From: Cryptomeria japonica
Taxonomy: Eukaryota; Streptophyta; Pinopsida; Cupressales; Cupressaceae
DNA length: 64,000 nt
Assembly: GCF_030272615.1 (NCBI RefSeq)
Contig: NC_081406.1
Span: 263,838,624-263,902,623, forward strand
Direction: 5' to 3'
In this document: piece by piece, positions 11,144-24,583 of the stretch
Layout: each line of letters starts with the position of its first letter
Position numbering within the stretch: the stretch's first letter is position 1
Notes under the pieces: generated by a model
Told to the model about the DNA's origin: nothing
Seen by the model: only the letters and a program-made list of their open reading frames with translations
Database searches by the model: none
Translations under genes and position numbers: made by a program

Positions 11144-12963
11144 ATGGAAGATAGAAACTCGAGAAACGATGCCCAAAATATTGCTCCCACTTCCTCTGAG
11201 CCGAGATTGTTCAAAGTTGTTCTTGTAGGAGGCCAGTGCCCCATCCTAGATGAGGCTATATTTGTGGTTGGCATGGAAGAAAATTGTGAGCCAGATGGAG
11301 AGGGAAGAGATAAGGGTGACTCTCCCTCTAAATTAATGGTTACGCCTAATTTAGAGATGATTGCAGTTGTATGGAATGACAAGAATAGGCTTAAATCTAC
11401 TGCAATATTCCTTATGATTGTAGAAACTAGTAAGGTCCCTGCTCATAAGTTTATGAATGACTGGTTTCTAAATGTGTGGGTTGAGAAACTAGGGTTTCAT
11501 TTTTCCTTCTATAGAATGGTTCAAAAAGGATTATTCACGATGTTTTTTTAAAAACAATCACATACAAAGCAAAGTAGTTAAGTTCCAATATTGGTCTATT
11601 GAGTCTTGTTATTTTAGAGCCATCAAATGGTCCCTTGAAGCAATATGTGATGATATTCTTGCCTTGTCATGCCCTAGATGGGTCACTGTTTGTATTCTTC
11701 CACCCTTTTCTGTGGAATCTGATCCCCAAAACCCTAGAGCCATTGGAAAATGTGATTAGGGTGGATGCTTCCCCATATTTTCTCCCACATATGGATGCAT
11801 AGGTGCTCATATCAATTAATCTAGGTATAGATATTCCAGAGGTTCTTGAGATCAAATTGGATAAAGAAACCTTTTCTTTCCCTATAAAGATGCTTGGTGG
11901 TATTAATACTTGTTTCTTGTGTTGCAAGGAGGGACACATTAGAAAACTTTGTCCACTGTTAGGACCCTGTAACAATAAAATTGAGCCATCCTTAGGCCTC
12001 CTCAATAAGTCTCTTGTCATTTCTTCTTTTGAGCTTTTTCAAGAAGCCTAAGTCTGTGGATCATGCCAACCACCATTCCCCTTATGTACCACCCTCTCCC
12101 CCTCCCTTTGTGAAATGTTAATAAGCTTAATGGCCTGCAAGGCATCTTTAGAGATGTGCTTTGCCCTCCTAGGGATAAGACTCTACCTCCTTGTACCCTT
12201 GACTCTTCCCCTAATGTGAGTGGAGTGGCTGCTAGTCCCCCCCCCTCCCCCCTTCTAGACCCTCTAAGCACAAGAAAATGAATGCTCAGGAGTTGGCTTA
12301 AAAAAATGTTAGATTATTGGATAATTCAAGAGAAAAAGCTTTTGTAAGGTGTGGTGATTTTATTGAGAAAACTATAGTCCATGAGAAGGACCGGGAACAT
12401 CAAGTATCTTATGTCAAGAGTATAGGTCTGTGGAAAGAAAGTGCTCAGACTCTGTAAGGATATTAGATATGGAGGGATTGAGAACTTCTAGAGAGAGTGA
12501 GGCCATAATGTTAACCACTAATAGTTTCAATCTATTGGCACAACACTCTAATGAAGCATTAAATGTCATCCAAAGTACTAATGGTAATATGAAGATTGAT
12601 GGAATAGAGGGCTTGGACTTTGAATTTGGTAGGAGTTATTCTTCTCTCCCTCCCCTAGAGCCTCATAGAGCCATAGTATAAGGTGTGTGTATGGTTGATT
12701 GTACCATTGACAGGAAGGAGATAGAGATTTAAGGCTCAAAAGAGAACTTGGATGCTAAAATTGGATTGATGGCTAATAATCAGGAGGGAAATGAAAAGAC
12801 CCCTAAAGAATTTGCTATTATTTTATTCAATAAAGGAGCTTTCTCTTACTTAACTTCCAATGGGGATCTTATTGATAGATTAACCCTATATAGACAAAGA
12901 GCTAACAAAAAACTCCCTAAGGTTCCTAAGAAAGGTAAAATGTCCCCCTTGGGCATTGAATAG
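11144..12963 (+). pseudogene. LINE-A ORF1 (nucleic-acid-binding protein)
   Basis: This is the RNA-binding ORF1 protein of a plant L1. The first ATG is at 11144 (MEDRNSRNDAQNI). The DUF4283-like region covers about 11340-11780 and changes frame near 11550. A CCHC zinc knuckle, CFLCCKEGHIRKLC, lies at about 11908-11950 and fits CX2CX4HX4C exactly. The C-terminal third (12430-12963) is a low-similarity acidic/polar tail in fragments. Several stops and at least two frameshifts make it a pseudogene. Confidence 0.7.
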
Positions 12964-13102
12964 ACTACATAATTCAAAAGGTGGAGGGGAAGGCCCCATG
13001 GCACCTCAACCCTTTTCCCCAAAAAAGTGGATCTAAGGAGTCATTCCCTAAATGCTATAATAGCTTTAGGGCTTAGATAAACACTGATTTGTAACTTTTG
13101 GC

Positions 13103-16100
13103 ATGGAAGTAAGATCCATTTCTTGGAATATAAGGGGATTGGAATCCTCATATAGGAAATATGTTATTAAGAGATTCTTAAATATACATAAGAGGGTAGC
13201 TATTCTTCTCCTATAGGAGGTCAAATCCACCAACTTTACCATGGATATTAATCTGAAATAAGTATGGAGGGATGTTATTTCTTTTACTACCAAGCACTCT
13301 AAGTGGGGAGGGGGGCCTGCCATATTGGTAGGGAACCAATAGAGTAAGTATGTTACTAAATGGGACTCTTCCCCTTACAACAGACTGGTCTAGACCATTA
13401 TCAATTATAACAATTATCTTTGGGGTGTGCTCATTATATGCCCCTAATGACTACAAGGAGAGAATTGAACTGTGGAAATGGATTTGCCAATTAGATGATA
13501 TACCTTAGATTATTGACGATGATTTTAATATGATAGAGATTCCTCAAGATAAGAAAAGGGGATCTATCTTGGAATGGAAAGGGAATTAAATTTTTTATTG
13601 GAATAGATTGAAAAATAAGCTAAGTCTGGTTGACCCACTAGAGGGCAGGAATAATGAGGTTAAGAGTATTTGGTTCACCTAGTGTAAATATCAACGAGGA
13701 AATAAAATAATCTACAATATATTAGATAGATTTTATGTAAATAAAGATTTACTTAAGATGAAAAAAAATGATATTGGTAATTCTGTGAGGGTGATTCCAT
13801 ATACTTTGTCAGACCATCACCCCATCCAATAGATGACTTGAATTTGAACTCAATGACACACTTCTAGAGATAGAAGATAAGATTCTACAAGAGCTAGTTA
13901 ATCTGGAAATTAATGAAGCTCTCATTAGAACTAAAGATGAGCTAAGGAAGTTATAAAATATTAAGATTTGAGCCATAAAAACAAGAGCCAGGGTTATTTG
14001 GGTTCAACATGGGGATCAAAGTTCAAAAAATTTCTTCTAGATGCTCAAGCATAAGGAGGCTAAGGAAATGATTGAGTTGGTTTGGGAAGAAGGGACAAAC
14101 ATCAATGATCATGAGGGAATCACTAAAGATTTTTATCGGTTCTATAAGAAGTTATTTACCATGGAGGACAACACTGAGAATAACAAGGCTAGAGATGCTC
14201 TTATGAGAATGAGTCCCAAGAGAGTGCAGGCTGAAGATTACGAAGCATTGGGACTTGAGATCACTAAGGAAGAAATTAGGAAATCCATTCTGTCACTAAA
14301 TAATGACAAGGCTTCGAGGCCTAATGACCTACCAATTTAATTCTACAAGGATAATATTGAATGGGTTAGTGATGATCTTTTGCAAGTGTATAGGGAAGCA
14401 ATTAACTCTAGATCATTAGGGTCAAACATTAATAAAGGGATTGTTAAGCTTATACCCAAGGATGGGGATAAATCCCTCATCAAGAATTGGATAGACCCAT
14501 TGCACTCCTTAATGTTTCATATAAAATCATGGCTAAAGTCTTAGCCTTAAGGCCAGTAGATATCCTGCCAGGGATTGTGAATACCACTCAAATTGGATTT
14601 GTGAAAGATAGATATATTCTGGAAAATCTTATTAATTGTTGGGAAGAAATGCACTGGGGAAAGAGTTCTAATCAAAAGGCAACAATGATGTTAGTGGACT
14701 TTGAAAAATCTTATGATAAAATTGAGTGGTGTTTTGTATTCATGATGCTTAAAAGCTTAGGATTCCTTGATAAATTTTTCCAAATGGTTCAAGTCTTGAT
14801 GAAAGATGCTAGTGCATGTATTAAAGTTAATGGATGTTGGTCAAATTCCCTCCCCCTCTCTAGGTCTATAAGGTAGGGATGCCCCCTAGCCTCCACTCTA
14901 TTTGTCATTGCAATAGATGCCCTATTTTACCTATTGAGAGATGCTTCTTCTTCTCCAAGAGTTAAAGGGATTACCTTACCCAATAATGAATACCTTGTTA
15001 ATATGACAAATGATACTACTATTTTGTTGGAGTTGGAAGAAAATAATATGGATTTCCTTTTGCAGAAAATGGATATATTCTATCTTGCATCTGGTAGCAA
15101 TATATCCCTATCTAAATCTATTCTCCTAGGTTGGGAAAATAGATAAGAAAATAAGAAAGTGGGATAAACACTATATCTCTTTAGGTAGGAGAATTTAGGT
15201 ATGTCAAAAGATCTTGTCTTCATATAATGTTTACTATGCGTCGAGATGGCTATTCAACAATTATTAATTCAATGATATACAAAAGAAAAATAGGGGTTTT
15301 CTATGGTCTAATGGTAAGGGGAATAAGAAGGTACAAGCTGGATAATGGAAATGGTGTATTATGGATAAGGGTAGAGGTGGTTTAGGTCTGGAGGATTTAA
15401 AGCTCCAGAGCATGGAACTAGTTTCCAAATGGATCTTAAAGGTTTTTAAAGTAGAAGAATCCTAGAAGTCTTGATCAGGAATAACATAGCCAGTATTGTT
15501 CCAAAGAAAGATGGCTCACGGAAAAATTTACCGCTCATCGATCTACTAGTTGGCCATTTCCCCATTTGTTCTACTGGGTCAAGTGTTTTTCAGATCCATT
15601 TGGAAAGCTTGGGAATGTGTCAGATAGCTTATCAGACATAATGGTCTCATGGGGGAAGGAAATAAAATCTGTGGCGAGAAATCAATCCAGTGGAATATTT
15701 CTCATAAGGATAAACTCCTTGCTCTATTGCAAGGATGTTATACTAGATGTTGGAATGATAACATCAAGGAAGGGCATCTAATAAATTGGGTAGAGCTTAG
15801 CAAAAGATTGGATTACCAAATTATCAATGGAGAACCTATTCTATGCTTAGAGACGCCCACTCCTCACTATCCCTATTGAAAGCCTACTCTTCTAACACTG
15901 CCAGATATTTGTCCTACCAATGGCTGGATGGTGCCCCTTTGCCTAAGATTAAAGCAAATCTTATTTACAATTTTTTGGCTAATAGTGATGACATTTATAC
16001 TTATCTTAACAACCTGTGGCACTTAGATTGCTTTGAGAAAAAAGTGGCAGAATGTATTTAAGTGGTTGTGAGTTAGCCCCTTTGCACCTAAGAAGAAATG

Positions 16101-16594
16101 TTTTAAATGACTCTTTATCATTCAAAAGCTACTAGTGAAATCTCCTAATGGGGAATTGAATATTTATCTCTTATGTAGAAAACCAGATACTTTGCGGCAT
16201 ATCTTTTTTTACTGTCTTTGTGCCTTTGAGATTTGTAATCTATTTGGTATTTCCTTTGTTGGCCACCACAAAATATGAGGTATTCTAATGTTATTTTTGG
16301 TTGTTTAAAAGACCACAAGAAATATTTTAGTTCATTTTGGTTTCTTATTTCTACTGCAATTATATAGAAAATATGGATAATTAGGAATGACTGTTTGTTT
16401 AGGGGTAGAGTTAGAACACTTACCGAGTCTCTAAGGAGACTCATTTTTTATAATGTTAATATGCAGGTCTTTGATAATATTAGGGCATCCAGGAGAAAGT
16501 TTGATATTTTTTTGCAGGATGGGACTACTAGAATGTTTTCTTGGGAGATTTCTTATGGTTTCTCATGGACCAAGACAATTGCAGAAAGAACCTA
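13103..16594 (+). pseudogene. LINE-A ORF2 (endonuclease-reverse transcriptase)
   Basis: This multifunctional protein would nick the target and copy the LINE RNA. It starts at ATG 13103 with MEVRSISWNIRGLES, the first motif of APE-type endonucleases; a degenerate DDFNMIE motif follows near 13520. Reverse transcriptase begins around 14200 (LSLNNDKASRPNDLPI) and includes RPIALLNVSYKIMAKVLA, TQIGFVKDRYILENL and MLVDFEKSYDKIEW. The catalytic (F/Y)xDD reads MTNDTTILL near 15003, so the active site is lost. The C-terminal part (15843-16594) keeps pieces of the post-RT region. There are many frameshifts across all three frames. Confidence 0.8.
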
Positions 16595-17039
16595 GTTTGT
16601 AGGACTTGAAATTTTTTTAGGTACATCAATGCACAAAAGAGAAATGACAATTAGAGGAATGATGAGAGGCTTGTACAAGCTCCAAAAGATGCTTGGGTAG
16701 AGCTAGTTGCATATCATTCCTTGGATCTAAATAGGTGGGGTAATAAAATTCATTGGATGGAAGGTCCCAGGGGCTGTATTGCTTGGATAGAGGAGCCTCC
16801 TAGGCCAAAGGTTAGTTATGACTGATAGTAGGATCTTACGTTGTGATTCTATTAGGTTTGTATAGAATTCATAGCCATGGGAGAGATTATATTGTCTATG
16901 TGGTTTTCAGTCTCATGTAATGTTGTGTGGTTATCAAGAATATGAAACTCACAGTACTAATACTTAAAAGAGATGGTGATTATATTGTACTTGGTTCATT
17001 TTTTTATTTAATATAAAAAAATTTGGTAATGAAAAAAAG

Positions 17040-18419
17040 ATTATGGATACTTACCTCTCTAGGTAGAGGTCCCTAAGGAGTTGTAAAAAGTTGTAGATTA
17101 CATCTATCATGACCATTTTCCAAGGTATTTTGACATCAAATTTTTTATAAGGCTTTGCCTTTCTTTCAAGCCTCTTAAGTGTTATGTGACTTTCTTTGCT
17201 TCTTCTAGATTTATTTTCTAAGGTCTGTGGCCCCCTTCATATTTGAGCTCTAAGAGTCATGTGGTGTCAATGCCACACATGTTCCCCCCAGTCTAAAGGT
17301 ATAGACTTCCAACATGTTGTGTCGAGGTGCTATGTGGTACTTTGTGCACCACTAATGAGAAATGCAAACTAAATTCTACTTTTTAAGAACAATGCTCTCA
17401 TAGAAGCCACATGTCTACTTCATGCACATTCTCTTGAGGCCAAAGGCAAAGATTTCAAAATGTTGTGTCTAAGCATCGCATGTCAAGATTGCAAATCACA
17501 AAAGGAAAAGCAAGCAGATTTTTGTTTTATTGTGCACCTAATGCTTGTAAAAGTCATGTGTCAATAGGGTGCAAGTCAAAGGATATTCTAATATTAGAGT
17601 AACTTAAATGTTGCACTATCTGTTCATTTTGGAGATATAATCACTACAAAGCGTAGCAAATAATTCCATGTGTCAAGGTCACATGAGTTCAAGCCAATTT
17701 TTTCAACCTTTCAATTGACAATTTCAAGAGAAGTAGTGGAATAGGACATATGTCATTGCAATAGCCCAAGAAGAAGCCAACATGATCACCTGACCTAGTC
17801 GTTGCAACAATTTCACAAAAATCTACATGCAAAAGGATTATAGAATCTTTTTTGTTAGAAAGGGAAATGTTGTACAAGTAAGCTAGAAAAAGCTCTATAT
17901 TAGGGGTTCATCATTTTTATTGTAAACAAAGATTTAAAAGAATGGTTGATTGTTGTGATACTCAAACTTTAGCATGTATGTTCTTAAAATAATATGATTG
18001 ATACATGAATTTGTGCCAAAACTAGCCTTTGCAATGTGTTTATCTAAGATTAATGGGAATGGATGCTCTATGTTTATGTTGAATGTCATGGTAATTAGCT
18101 AATAGTTATTAGATTTCATAGTTTTAGGGACATTTGATAAATATAGTTTATTAAATCATATCTTTACACTCTTTTAATTTTTTGTAGACTCTTAGTCACC
18201 TGAAGCCATGTTATGCATTAGGATGGACCAATTCTTATAAGCATCTCGACGCATTGCCTTGGTTTAGTTTGTTTTATGCTTTTATCTTTCTCTCTCTTTT
18301 CCCCCTCAATAAAAATATGAAGAGATTACTTCTAAAATCCTGAAGGTCTTTATGTAAGTTGCATAGTCCCACACTTATAGAAATTCCCAAGGTTGTGTCT
18401 CCTAGGTGCAAGCTTTTGA
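17040..18419. other. Intergenic, no gene seen
   Basis: Moderately AT-rich sequence with only short unsupported ORFs (for example 17689-17877 on the minus strand). Short phrases such as TTCCAACATGTTGTGTC (17307) and TTTCAAAATGTTGTGTC (17452) repeat loosely. The right end may include the eroded 3' part of the Penelope-like element. Confidence 0.4.
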
Positions 18420-19050
18420 GATCAACACAATCTTGTAGACATTGGAGTCTAGAAAGATGTCTCTATGATATTTGAGAGGAGGGATGCAAACATTCAACAT
18501 TGAAAATGGATTAAAATAACACTGAAGACATTTTTAAAGAAGAATATTGTCAATTTTGTGGGAAATTCCTTCGATGTAAGGGATGGAAGCACTAGGGAGG
18601 ACCTGAGGTTGGACAAGTTTGGTTAAGGAGTAAAAGAGAGACTTGGCTTGGTTGAAGGCTCTATATATTTGTTTGTTAGTGTACCCATTCAAATTGAAGA
18701 CTTTTTGAATATGGACCAACTATTGGCTAAGTTTTTCCTCATCACAAATACAATAAGCTCTCATGGTTAGGGTTTAAGAATTCCATGTTTTTTGGCTAGG
18801 GTGGTGATGAGAAGAAGAATGAAGGTAGAGGTTGGTGTGGGTATATTTTTTATAAACTCAATGACCTTGAGAGCCATCTAAATTTTTTATAATAAGAATG
18901 TCTAGGAATGAGAGAGTTAGTTTCTAGTTTCAAGCCCCTTAGTGAAGGAAATGCAGTGGGCTATGCTATTAAGATGTGCATGGAATTCTTTAGTTTACAA
19001 TTATTCGAAGTGTGGTTTTGGGCTCTAAGTGCCTCAACAAATTGCAATAG
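18420..19050 (-). pseudogene. Penelope-like element remnant (RT C-terminus and start of GIY-YIG)
   Basis: Minus-strand conceptual translation across frames gives, in order, the signature blocks at the C-terminal end of a Penelope-like reverse transcriptase: WPQDCHELLQF, FHAHLNSIAHCISFTK, LSFLDILIIKNLDG, THTNLYLHSSSHHHPSQK, TLTMRAYCICDEEKLSQ, LNGYTNKQIYRA, then SIPYIEGISHKIDNIL and LDSNVYKI, the start of a GIY-YIG-type endonuclease. Stops and two or more frameshifts separate the blocks. The catalytic RT core is missing (5' truncation) and the rest of the endonuclease is not recognisable. The THTxxYLHxxSxHHPxQK block is highly characteristic. Among plants, such Dryad-type elements are known from conifers. 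Confidence 0.85.
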
Positions 19051-20372
19051 TTCATGGCAGTCTTGAGGCCATTGGATTTTTGTTATTCTATAGATTTTCA
19101 TGATATTTTGTAATTAATAAAGTTGGTTTGAATTTTGGTGAGTTATTCCTAAAATTTGGTGAGGTTTGCAGTGAGATTGCTTTCAATTTTGTTTCTAGAT
19201 TTGTATCAAATTTGAAACAACTTTAATGTGTTGTTTATGATAGAAAATTAATGTATTTTTCTTGAAATAAATATGAAAAACTCATTTCATATTACTTTCA
19301 AGAATTTTTATGAAGTTTGGGTAAATTTGAGAGTCTTTTATGTCAGCTAGTTTGCATAATTCCTATTGTTTACAAGATTAAATTTTAGTTTATCTTGGAT
19401 AAGTTAATATTAGAGGGGTTTGGATTGATTAATAAAATTCATTATATTTCTTTTTATACAAATTGATTAAATTACTCAATTAATTTAATTTGGGACATTA
19501 TACTATTTTAACTTGTTAAGACCCACTATTTTTCATGACAACCCATAATTTGTTAGCCTTTTCAAGAAAAAATTATGGACCATGTTAGATACATTGTTGT
19601 TTGTAACCTTTCATCAATAGATAGATGAACCAATAGAGGTGGCCAAATATAGTCCCACAAATCTATTGCATATCTACAACACGCAACTATGCACATGAGA
19701 TGACAATCTTATAAATCTAGTATGCTTACAACATAACTATTCATAGTAACTCTATTTGGCATATTCCTTTTCATACACATCTTGGGTTTCAACCAATGAC
19801 ACCATTTGAAATATCCTATCTCGCACCATCCACATTGGAGTCATACACACAATTCCAAGAAGTCAATAAGGGAGAATATTTTCTACAACTCATTTATAAT
19901 ATTTACATGATAGTTCAATGGATATTGATATGATGAGAATTAAGTATAAATAATATCATGACACATACTACACACCTCACATGTTCATGTAAATGAAAAT
20001 TTTGGTTGCATACTTATATGTACAAAGAGTTTTCAAGGACTACACTAGAAGATGAAGCCTCTATAATATGTTCCTTAGGTTATTCTACACGTAGCTAGTT
20101 AGAACACATTTGTTCTTGATCTCTCACATGGCTTCTAGACCTATGCTCCAATTATTAAACATGGAACTTGTTAAGCTATATTTTTTCCCTCTACTAGAAC
20201 CCATATAAGTCCAACATCCTATATAATTAGATCTAATGTTAATTCACATCACCAGTGAGAGATACCATCATTAATACCATGATCAATCATGCTCACCACA
20301 ATGCACATCAAATACTTTAGGTTATTAAAACTAAACAATATGCATATTAGTGTAAGTGGTACACTCTTTAAC
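19051..20372. other. Intergenic AT-rich sequence; ends with TSD TTAAC
   Basis: No credible coding sequence. The last five bases, TTAAC (20368-20372), are the left target-site duplication of element C and match 30279-30283. Before that insertion this DNA was continuous with 30284 onward. Confidence 0.5.
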
Positions 20373-21494
20373 TGATGAATACTAAGAGGGGGGGGTTGAA
20401 TTAGTATACCAAAATTTACTGAACTCAAACTTCTAAACAGTTTAGCAGATAACTGGTATAACAGATTCACTAATAAACTGGTTAAGATAAATGCAAACCA
20501 AATAGCAAATAAAGCATTCACCCACAAGAGAACAATCACCATAACACAAGATATTTGACATGGAAACCCAAATGGGAAAAACCACGGTGAGCAGAAACTC
20601 ACAAGTAACTATCTACAGAATAGAAACCAGACCGGTTAAGGTTAGACCGGTTAAGGTCATACAATGTTCTTCACCAGAATAGATCCTGTTAGGAATCTAG
20701 ATCTCTATTAGGAGATAAGTCTTGTTAAAGACTACCTTGTAAGAGGATTTCAGATTCACAGTTGTGAACCACCTTGTTAGAGGATTTACAAAGGCTTTGC
20801 TAGGCCTACCTGGTTAAGGGTTTCAGACTTGTCGAAGATGTGAGTAATCAACAAGTGAGTGATCTAGATACTAGCATAGTATGCTTGGTTAGATCCTTGA
20901 TATCTCACTGTTAATGCATTTCAGCATTACTTCAGTCTTCAATATCTCCACACTCTTACTCTTCACACAAACCTAATCTTCTCTTCTATGATCGCACACA
21001 CAAACCCTCATCATTATCTAAAACCCTAGACATGATGTCCTTATAAAGGAGTCTGATTTCATGTCGGTCCAATAGGATTAAATTACAAGTTCCTAGGTTC
21101 AGTGCATCTAGACACATTTGGTTACATGACACAAAATCACCGCCAAAGTGTCGGTGGATGATAACTCATCACAAAAATACTGGTTGGTAACTCATCACAG
21201 AGTAATACCGGTTCATACAATTTACCGATTACCGGTTGTCAAAAATGAAGACTGGAAAAATGTTAACTACCGCTTTGTTCCTTCATACCGCTTGAGATTC
21301 TCGAACCGCTTGAGGTCTTCAGTCAATTTGTGACCGGTAAACATTTTCTGCAAAACACCGATAGTCTAAAGACTATAATACATAATACTAGTTGGAACAA
21401 ATACCGGTTCAGCATAACTCATACATCAAGAAAGTGTACACAAAGCAAGTGTGTGTCCATCAATAACAATCACAACATCATTAAAATGCCAACA
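20373..21494 (-). repeat. 3' LTR of element C (1122 bp)
   Basis: Begins TGATGAATACTAAG and ends AATGCCAACA on the plus strand. It differs from its partner by substitutions and by a local duplication of ACCGGTTAAGGTTAG near 20630. Several ACCGGTT palindromic motifs are scattered through it. It shares ATGGGAAAAACCACGGTGAG (20572-20591) with element A. Confidence 0.92.
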
Positions 21495-21508
21495 ATCTCC
21501 CCCTTTGG
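21495..21508 (-). promoter_or_regulatory. Polypurine tract of element C, with upstream copies
   Basis: On the minus strand CCAAAGGGGGAGAT directly precedes the TGTTGGCA start of the 3' LTR, the position of plus-strand cDNA priming. Similar tracts recur upstream at about 21583 (CTCCCCCTAAGC on the plus strand), 21633 and 21702. Multiple polypurine tracts are a known trait of Sireviruses. Confidence 0.8.
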
Positions 21509-24500
21509 CATTGATGACAACACTTAGGAAAATTTTGACATCTAAGTGTTTTTACAACAAAAATATGCCATATGCAAAATTACTCCCCCTAAGCATATAC
21601 ACTATCCCTTTTGCAGAAATTACAATGTATACTACTCCCTTAAAGAGGTAACATGAAAGTATACATGAAATGGTAACATTCACCAAAATTTTAAATACTA
21701 CTCCCCCTTTGCCAACAATGACAAAGTACTGCAAAATAACCCCTGTTTCTCATTATCATTAAAATTGAGTAAATGTTTATGACAATAAGGAATGAAACTT
21801 GTCAAAAACAAATTTAAAATCCTGCATAAAAGTCTTCATGGCTAATGACCATGACTCAAGTAATGAGGTAGCAACCTCACTTTTAGTCTGCATCTGAGAT
21901 ACCTGTTCTTCCATGGCATCAATGGTACTCTTCTCTTGAGTTATTATTAAGGCTTCCAGATTGAGAAAGCAATTCTGAAGAATTTGCAGTCTGAGTAATA
22001 AGACTTGTTGGAGCTCCTGCAAATCTCTTGACCGGTTACTGATCTCTAATTCTATCCTGGCAGACTGAAGTTGATAACAATGAACTATTTTCCCATATGT
22101 AGTGAAGGAATCATATGGCATCTTGAAGTTGCTTATGTATGCCTGCAAATTTGATTGGAGTTTATCTTTTTGTGTGAGCACATCATTGCAAAATAGATGG
22201 GGTTGGCTGATTTTGCTCAACAGTAGTTTGCCCTCATCCATAGCAACACTTATATCCTTCTGTTGTTTCTGAATTTGAGACCAAAGCTCATTCAGTTTCT
22301 TGACTAAGACAGCGTTGAGTGCCTTTTCATGCTTCTTCTTTGCATTTGCTTCAGTAACATCTTCCAGGCATTGTATTTGGTCCTCTACAACGGTACATAG
22401 AAGTTTCTATTTAGACGGAGAGGAATCGGTACTGGGGAGGTTAGTACCGAGAATCAAACTAGTAAGAGTGTCAACTGCAGTTTGAATAACATCCCGTTCC
22501 TTCTTCCTCCTCAATGCTTCCAATCATTCCTGTGCAAACTTTATGCTTTGAAGCAGCTCCGACTCATCTGCAGATTGGAGATCAATAGGACTGGTGATGT
22601 CAACCGATTTGGTTTGACCACCGGTTGCCTTGGGAGTCTCCACTTGATTGGCTCTTTCTGCTTCCTTCTCCTCCGCGGCTCTTTTCTTTTCTTCTTCTTT
22701 CTTCTTTTGTTCCTCTTCTTGTTTCTTCTTCAATTCTTCCTTCTTCTTATCTTCTTCCTGTTTTTTTTTTCTTCCTCCTTTTTCTCTTTTTTGTTTTTCT
22801 CCTCTTCTTTGTTTTTCTCCTCTTCTTTCTTCTTCTTCTCTTATTTTCTCTTCTCTTCTTCTTGTTTCCTCTTGTCTCCCGCTTTCTTTTTCTCCTCCTC
22901 TTTCTTTTTCTCTTCCTCTTTCTTTTTCTTTCTCCGCTTTCTCCGCTTTCTCCTTATCAACCTTTTCCTTGTCCAGTTTCTCCTTTTTAGCTTTTTCCTT
23001 GTCCTGTTTCTCTTTCTCTGCTTTTTCCTTATCTTGTTTCTTCTTCTATGCTTTTTCTTTATCTTGTTTCTCCTTCTCTGTGTTTGGAGTGACATCTTCA
23101 ACATCCAATGCATCCACATCAATAGTGTTAACTTGTTTTGTAACTCTTTCTCCTTCACCATCAAATACCTCATCCAGTTTGGCTGAGGATAAGTTAGGTT
23201 CTTGTTCAGGCTTCTTATTGGCCTCAGACACTTGATGTAATCTAACAGAAACTTTTGCATGTAGATGAGTTTCCTTCTCTACTTCAGAGGTTCTTCCTTC
23301 TAGCAGCCTGAGTCTTCTTCTTCTCATGAAGAAGAGACCTTTATTCTTGTCCATTATCTCAAACAATTCAAACTTGGAGGCATCGAGAAAGTACTGAGCA
23401 AAGACTTTCTCCCTTATTTCCCGTTCTTTCTCAATGGCAATGCGCCATTTATTGTCCAAAGAATTATATAAAGAATTAGGTGTCACCGATCTAATTTCAG
23501 ATGGCGACCGGTCATTAACACACAGATATTTTATCATTTCCTACTCTACTTCTTCCTTCTCATTATCAGAAAAATCATCAAAATATTCTTTTAAGTCATC
23601 AAGCACCTTTCTCTTAATATTATTTAAAGTCCTTTGACGATGTGTCAGAGGCTTATAAGAAGAGATGTCTATATTTACTGGTGTTGATTATGCAAGTGCA
23701 TTACTGGTAGACTTAGCCTTCTTATTTGATTGCCTGGTTTTCTTAGGCTGCACTTCCGATTCGGTATCCTCTGACTCTGAAGAGTTGTTTTTGGTTTTCT
23801 GCTTCCTCTCAAATACTTTAGCAGGTGCAACTTCCGGTTTCTTCTTGGCAGGTGACCGCTTGGTCACTTTTGGGCTTGCTGAGGTAACCGGTGTCGATAC
23901 TGATGGCACAGCCTTGCCCTTTTTCACTGTAGGATCTTCAACCGTTGTTATCCTCTCTAAGTAGGTATTGGTTCTCTTTTTATTAGCATCTAGAGGTGAG
24001 GCAATCAGGGTAGAGGCATACCCATCCAACATGTTATACATCACTTCATACCCCATAAGTTCTACTGCTTCCTTTCTTGGCTCTACCGCTTCCATTATGC
24101 ATTCATCTACCTTTATGATAAAGCAGATGTCATCTTCATATTTATTTACAATATCTCTAGAAATCCTCATCCTCTGGCTCATTTTCTGCTTGAATTCATC
24201 AAAATATTTATTCAAAACCTCAGGATATCCGGTTCCCACCACTTGGAGACTTTCCCTGATTTGCTTAGTGACCGGTTGGTCAGTAGACCATTGAATATCA
24301 CCTACTCCAGGAAAATAGCCTTGAAAGTAGAAAAATAGGCCGACCAAAATTTGTCCAAACCTGAATCTTAAAGGATTATCCTATTTAATGGACTTCAAAT
24401 TCAATAGCAGGTGCTTCTACAAACAGGAACACAAATCAAATGAGGCGTCTTCCTGAATAATTCTGTAGGCAGCATTCACTGCAGCAGCGGGGACAAAGTT

Positions 24501-24583
24501 TATTCTGCTGGCATAAAACACCTGGTAGCCAATCACCATGCAAGCATACTTAACCAAATCATCTTTGATGGTGTTGACAGTCA

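Larger units (their letters stand above)
11014..17039 (+). mobile_element. LINE-A, L1-type retrotransposon, decayed
   Basis: This is a non-LTR retrotransposon with ORF1 (DUF4283-like plus zinc knuckle), ORF2 (endonuclease, reverse transcriptase, C-terminal region) and an A-rich tail (GAAAAAAAG at 17031-17039). Both ORFs are broken by many stops and frameshifts, so it is much older than LINE-B. I could not find a target-site duplication; both end points are approximate. Confidence 0.8.

Noticed and set aside
22482-23235. Long plus-strand ORFs rich in Ser, Phe and Leu
   Set aside because: They are the antisense of the Lys/Glu-rich coiled-coil repeat of the element C second gene; no motif, and composition is fully explained by the opposite strand.
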